In this document: positions 20,045 through 23,285 of the stretch, in pieces
Layout of the letters: every line of letters starts with the position of its first letter
Numbering within the stretch: position 1 is the stretch's first letter
Origin: a virus
IMG/VR virus record: IMGVR_UViG_3300035703_000414
Location: 1 to 23,285 of that record
Direction: 5' to 3' (one strand)
Length of the DNA stretch: 23,285 nt
Translations under genes and position numbers: made by a program
Notes under the pieces: generated by a model
The model's input: only the letters and a program-made list of their open reading frames with translations
What the model was told of the DNA's origin: nothing
The model's database searches: none

Positions 20045-20485
20045 TCATTCATCAATAGTAGGATTGTTAACCATATTGCGACCGTCAAGTTGGGTTTTCA
20101 TCCATTTGGCACATTCTTTAGCCGAAAGTGCATTGGGATCAGGTGGTGGCATACGATCATCTTCACCGACTCCTCGAATAACCGATGCAGACAACATCAT
20201 TGCCGATGCCATAATCATACATACCTGATGTAGACCTGACCCATCTTTACCATCATCAAAATCTTGTCGACGTTCAAAATCATCAAGATGTCGTCTTAAA
20301 CTGTCAATCATTTGCTGCCAAGGCAAACCTTTTTCCCAATTGCGATGAGCATATTTAGTAGCACCATATTCTAGTGATGTAGCACCTGCCGCAATTGCTT
20401 CAAGTGGGACCTGTCTAAAATATGGAACACCCAATGCCTCACGCAAAGCACCAGTTGAAGCAGCATTGTATTTTGACCCTGTCAT
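20045..20485 (-). CDS. dATP/dGTP diphosphohydrolase-like protein (DUF5664)
   Basis: A 146-residue protein. Residues about 38-100 (LEYGATKYAHRNWEKGLPW, then SLRRHLDDFERRQDFDD and GLHQVCMIMASAMM) match the DUF5664 / dATP-dGTP diphosphohydrolase N-terminal pattern, an all-alpha MazG-related fold that hydrolyses deoxynucleotides. Such enzymes in phages adjust nucleotide pools, sometimes to favour a modified base. The C-terminal 40 residues are polar and unknown. ATG overlaps the DexA stop (ATGA). The acidic residues expected for metal binding (E/D in ERRQDFDDGKDGSGL) are present. Substrate is inferred from the family. Confidence 0.75.
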   Translation of the reverse strand: MTGSKYNAASTGALREALGVPYFRQVPLEAIAAGATSLEYGATKYAHRNWEKGLPWQQMIDSLRRHLDDFERRQDFDDGKDGSGLHQVCMIMASAMMLSASVIRGVGEDDRMPPPDPNALSAKECAKWMKTQLDGRNMVNNPTIDE

Positions 20486-21132
20486 CTATTTATCATCTCC
20501 ATATCATTCTCTGCCCGACAAATTGCCTGTAAACGCAAAATATCTGCGGCAATATCAAATCTACTATCATGTTTAATGAATGTTTTATCCCAGTATTGTT
20601 TATCTGATACTGGAATAAAACCATTTACGTCCGGAAAATTTAATTTTGCATCAATATAAGTACGTGTATCTCGTACAAGCCATGGTTGCAAATACTGACT
20701 AATAACATCAAACTTACCAACAACTGTTGCCCATCTTTGTAGAATAAGAGGATCAAATGTGTTTGCTCGACTCCACCAATAAGTGATTTTGGTGTTGTTA
20801 CTCATAAAACTTAGATAACCAATAAAGTTTTCAATAAATTTTTCAACACGAATGTCCGAACTACTTGGCTTCAAGACCTTTTTTGCAGACTCGGATTGTG
20901 ACAACCACCAATCTATATCACGTTGGGTATATCTTGCACCAAATTCTTTGACTTGACTTACTACATCAAGTTTATCTTTTTGAGCATTCAACACCAATTC
21001 TTCAAGAGAATATGGATTGCTACTTGTAAACCTATCCCAATCAAAGACCATATAAGAACAGTCTAGGATTGGAATATGAAATACATCTTGACCCATTGTT
21101 TCAAAGTCAAAAATGAAATGTTGTTTAGACAT
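20482..21132 (-). CDS. dexA: DexA-like 3'-5' exonuclease (DEDDh)
   Basis: A 216-residue exonuclease of the DnaQ superfamily. FIFDFETMG gives Asp9 and Glu11, ANTFDPLIL gives Asp127, and HDSRFD at 188-193 gives His188 and Asp193, the full DEDDh set. Length and order match T4 DexA (227), exonuclease A, which trims single-stranded DNA; DexA is dispensable in T4. ATG 21130-21132 overlaps the upstream stop by one base (TAATG). It sits in a nucleotide-metabolism operon between a MazG-like protein and a dNTP diphosphohydrolase-like protein. Confidence 0.85.
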   Translation of the reverse strand: MSKQHFIFDFETMGQDVFHIPILDCSYMVFDWDRFTSSNPYSLEELVLNAQKDKLDVVSQVKEFGARYTQRDIDWWLSQSESAKKVLKPSSSDIRVEKFIENFIGYLSFMSNNTKITYWWSRANTFDPLILQRWATVVGKFDVISQYLQPWLVRDTRTYIDAKLNFPDVNGFIPVSDKQYWDKTFIKHDSRFDIAADILRLQAICRAENDMEMINR

Positions 21133-21506
21133 TATTTACTCCGAGTAAGAAAAGGTGCAAGTTCTGGTTCTTTCCAACCTTCGGGCTTGAGAATTTTACC
21201 ATCTTCTGCGCGGCGCCGCACTGCGCCAGTTTCTGGGTCAATCTTAGCAAAGTTGGTTTTCATCACTTCATTCCAAGCGCCTTCGGCATCATAACCCATT
21301 GCATGGGCAGTACCAATAGTAACAACAAGAATATCAATCAAAGCATCAAGGATTTCAACTTCATCTTTTGCTTTTACGGCATCACGAAGTTCTTTGTATT
21401 CTTCTTTGATCAAACTCAAATACAGTTTGGACAACTTTTTATTCGGCGCATCAGTTTGACCTGTAGCAACCATAAATTTCAATGAGTCTTTAAATACGTT
21501 AGTCAT
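21132..21506 (-). CDS. MazG-like nucleotide pyrophosphohydrolase
   Basis: A 124-residue all-alpha NTP pyrophosphohydrolase. The core LIKEEYKELRDAV ... DEVEILDALIDILVVTIGTA carries the EExxE and the DAxxD-type acidic residues that bind magnesium. The tail NFAKIDPETGAVRRRAEDGK and KPEGWKEP is typical of phage MazG-like proteins. It would split nucleoside triphosphates to monophosphates, possibly ppGpp-related or damaged or non-canonical nucleotides. AGGATGATAT precedes ATG 21504-21506, with 3 bases between it and the upstream gene. Confidence 0.85.
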   Translation of the reverse strand: MTNVFKDSLKFMVATGQTDAPNKKLSKLYLSLIKEEYKELRDAVKAKDEVEILDALIDILVVTIGTAHAMGYDAEGAWNEVMKTNFAKIDPETGAVRRRAEDGKILKPEGWKEPELAPFLTRSK

Positions 21507-21509
21507 ATA

Positions 21510-22346
21510 TCATCCTTTATATGTAATATTTTGCATTTTTTCACGATCGTCCAAATCATAACCTGAACGATAATTGTTGTTTGCATTAATCACTTCACGA
21601 AGAACACTAAAGTCTTCTGCAAAGTTTAGAAATGCGGCAGTATCTTTTGGAAAACAGGCGCCACCAAATCCACGTTTACCATCAAATCCTGGCACTGATG
21701 TATGTGATGTGCCAATTCGAGGATCGGCCGTTACAGCATTGATCACGGAATTATAGTTGGAGCCATGTTTTTCTATAATATCATAAAACTGATTCATCCA
21801 CAATACTTTAGTAGCAAGGAATGAGTTAATGCCATACTTAACAAAACTGGCTTCTTCAGCGGTCATGTTATAGACAGGGCAAGGTTTACAAGTGCTGTAT
21901 TTCTTATAGAGTTCATGCAGTATATTGCATGCCTTAGGTTGACCACCAAATACGTGCAGATTTGGATTTACAAAGTCTTCATTTGCGGCTTTTTCGGTAA
22001 GAAACTCTGGGTTATAGATTACTCTATCACCATTTGGCCCAGATGTCAATGTCTTAATTACGTCGGGGGTTACAGTTGACTTAATAACAATGAGTCCACC
22101 GCCACCATAGTCTTTAATAAAGTTTACCGCATTACTGACGAATGTTGAATTAATACTTCCATCAGGATTCATTGGTGTTGGGACGCAGATAAAAACTGCC
22201 TCTAGATCCAGATTATACAGTCTATCAATACCAACATTATATTTTGGATCAATAATGATCTTTTCCAAATTTGGATTACTAAATCCATAGTCAACAGCTT
22301 TACCAACAAACCCATGCCCAACAATAGCAATTTTCTTTTTTATCAT
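21510..22346 (-). CDS. UDP-glucose/GDP-mannose dehydrogenase-like protein, short form
   Basis: A 278-residue NAD-dependent sugar-nucleotide dehydrogenase relative. GHGFVG at 10-15 is the dinucleotide-binding turn; the catalytic residues are present (Glu114 in YNPEFLTEKAA, Lys170 in FVKYGINSF, Cys231 in GFGGACFPKDT). Ordinary UDP-glucose 6-dehydrogenases have about 430 residues; here the C-terminal UDP-binding domain is missing. The next gene starts 3 bases after the stop, so it is not a truncation by a local frameshift. Phage short forms like this one occur, and the sugar may be bound differently. It overlaps the upstream epimerase gene (ATGA). Product would be a UDP-uronic acid if the substrate is UDP-glucose. 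Confidence 0.82.
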   Translation of the reverse strand: MIKKKIAIVGHGFVGKAVDYGFSNPNLEKIIIDPKYNVGIDRLYNLDLEAVFICVPTPMNPDGSINSTFVSNAVNFIKDYGGGGLIVIKSTVTPDVIKTLTSGPNGDRVIYNPEFLTEKAANEDFVNPNLHVFGGQPKACNILHELYKKYSTCKPCPVYNMTAEEASFVKYGINSFLATKVLWMNQFYDIIEKHGSNYNSVINAVTADPRIGTSHTSVPGFDGKRGFGGACFPKDTAAFLNFAEDFSVLREVINANNNYRSGYDLDDREKMQNITYKG

Positions 22347-23194
22347 ACCATATTCTTCCTAATCTCTGCAATCCAATCTTTCAGTTCACGCTTTGGTTCC
22401 CAACCAAGTTCTCTTGTTTTAGTATCAATCACAGGTGCAGACATCCTATTACCTTTACGTTCAGGTAATTTTGCTATAAGACCACCAAACAACTTGGCAA
22501 TTTCTAGGATACTGTATGCTTTTGGATTACCAATTCCATATTCATCACCATGACCATTTTTTCCAATCAGAATCAATGCATCAATAATATCATCCACATG
22601 AGTAAAATTACGCTCTTGTGTACCTGGCGCCACAACAGGCAATAGTTGTTTTTGTTTCATCAACTCTGCATATTTAGCGATCAGTGTGGCATACTTTCCA
22701 GTGGAAATTTCTCGAGGTCCATATACGTTATAGAAATATGTGATGGCATAGTCAATGTCATTCCATTCACAATACTGTTTTACAAACTCAGTATTGGATG
22801 CCTTCGACCACTGATATGGACTTACTACATCAACCTCTGCAAATTTGGTTGAACTGCCAGCATAGATAAGTTTTGCACCAGTCTTCTTTACGAATTTTAA
22901 TACTTCATATGTACCGATCTTGTTATACTTCCAGACCAATTCCATATCATCAAACGATTGTTCTACACGGGAGTATTCACCTAGATGGAATACATAATCG
23001 AACGAATTATGCGGAAAGATGGATAAAATATCTTCAGTCGATCCATATCTATATCGGACACCCTCGACTTCATTGGCCTCAGAACCAGTAAAGTAGTTGT
23101 CCAATGATACCACTTCATTTGTGGGATCGGAAGCCAATCTCTCGCAGAGATGACTTCCGATAAATCCGGCACCGCCGGTAATAAGATATTTCAT
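22343..23194 (-). CDS. NAD-dependent epimerase/dehydratase (extended SDR)
   Basis: A 283-residue sugar-nucleotide epimerase or dehydratase. GGAGFIGSH at 7-15 binds NAD, Ser114 or Ser115 in YAGSSTKFAE and Tyr127-x-x-x-Lys131 in SPYQWSK are the catalytic set, and NVYGPRE follows. Which sugar nucleotide it acts on cannot be decided; the nearby dehydrogenase suggests a UDP-hexose or UDP-uronic acid. ATG 23192-23194 with AAGGA at 7 bases is selected; the frame extends 20 codons upstream into the promoter. It is the first gene of the long early operon. Confidence 0.85.
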   Translation of the reverse strand: MKYLITGGAGFIGSHLCERLASDPTNEVVSLDNYFTGSEANEVEGVRYRYGSTEDILSIFPHNSFDYVFHLGEYSRVEQSFDDMELVWKYNKIGTYEVLKFVKKTGAKLIYAGSSTKFAEVDVVSPYQWSKASNTEFVKQYCEWNDIDYAITYFYNVYGPREISTGKYATLIAKYAELMKQKQLLPVVAPGTQERNFTHVDDIIDALILIGKNGHGDEYGIGNPKAYSILEIAKLFGGLIAKLPERKGNRMSAPVIDTKTRELGWEPKRELKDWIAEIRKNMV

Positions 23195-23221
23195 ATTCAA
23201 ATCCTTGTTTCTATATAGATC

Positions 23222-23250
23222 AATATATACCATACTAAAAGAAATGTCAA
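23222..23250 (-). promoter_or_regulatory. Sigma70-type early promoter for the nucleotide-sugar/clamp operon
   Basis: TTGACA at 23250-23245 and TATATT at 23227-23222 on the minus strand, 17 bases apart. The -35 is one arm of the 13-bp inverted repeat at 23238-23271. Confidence 0.85.
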
Positions 23251-23271
23251 CCAAAAAATTGACATTTCTTT
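23238..23271. repeat. 13-bp perfect inverted repeat covering the -35 box
   Basis: AAAGAAATGTCAA (23238-23250), 8-base spacer, TTGACATTTCTTT (23259-23271). It contains a TTGACA on each strand. It could be an operator, a divergent promoter pair (the plus-strand -10 would fall at the window edge) or the AT-rich stem of a terminator for the gene upstream. Confidence 0.75.
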
Positions 23272-23285
23272 ATTATTTAGATTTT

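Noticed and set aside
21510-22346. Pseudogene call for the short UDP-glucose dehydrogenase
   Set aside because: Catalytic residues are intact, the stop is followed 3 bases later by a well-formed gene, and no remnant of the missing domain is seen in another frame.

Overview
The window is a block of a T4-superfamily myovirus (tailed phage) genome. Nearly every gene lies on the minus strand, packed with 1-8 base overlaps or very short gaps, in AT-rich DNA. The diagnostic set is the T4 replication core in the usual order of marine and alphaproteobacterial T4-like phages: gp45 sliding clamp, gp44 and gp62 clamp loader, RegA, gp43 DNA polymerase, UvsX and gp41 helicase. Exact T4-type late promoters (TATAAATA) occur beside strong sigma70-type early promoters (TTGACA, 16-17 bases, TATAAT-like). 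A DUF1127 gene, an Hsp20 and several marine-phage-type proteins suggest an alphaproteobacterial or related Gram-negative host. That host call is an inference; species cannot be read from the sequence.

Layout in the order of transcription (right to left). (1) 23250-18188: an early operon from one sigma70-like promoter with an NAD-dependent epimerase, a UDP-glucose-dehydrogenase-like enzyme, a MazG-like pyrophosphohydrolase, a DexA-like exonuclease, a dATP/dGTP diphosphohydrolase-like protein, a GT-A glycosyltransferase-like protein, gp45 and a small conserved protein. (2) 18206-16221: a consensus promoter, its -35 inside a hairpin, drives gp44, a small zinc-ribbon protein, gp62 and RegA. (3) 16220-15181: Hsp20 with overlapping early and late promoters, then three very small or small ORFs and a terminator. 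(4) 15173-9561: early promoter, gp43, a small conserved protein, UvsX, gp41 and a 66-aa protein. (5) 9560-9324: no ORF; on the plus strand it carries a late promoter and a terminator that bracket a roughly 145-base structured segment, a candidate antisense-oriented small RNA. (6) 9380-8053: a run of six tiny early genes, two of them introduced by near-duplicate promoter-leader cassettes. (7) 8028-4291: late promoter, a PD-(D/E)XK-like protein, a DUF6267 ligase-like nucleotidyltransferase, a virion structural protein and DUF1127. (8) 4290-1: late promoter, a 935-aa multidomain protein, a DUF5824 protein, a GH19 endolysin and the start of another gene.

The most interesting signal is in regions 7 and 8. 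Four late proteins begin with a short peptide resembling the T4 capsid-targeting sequence of internal head proteins (Met-Lys-x-aromatic ... Glu-Ala, cut after Glu by the gp21 protease in T4), and the 935-aa protein contains similar segments internally near domain boundaries. The inference is that this phage packages a set of enzyme-like proteins (nuclease-like, ligase-like, nucleotidyltransferase/P-loop kinase) in the head and may cut the large one apart during capsid maturation. I see no tRNA, CRISPR array, insertion sequence, intron or intein.
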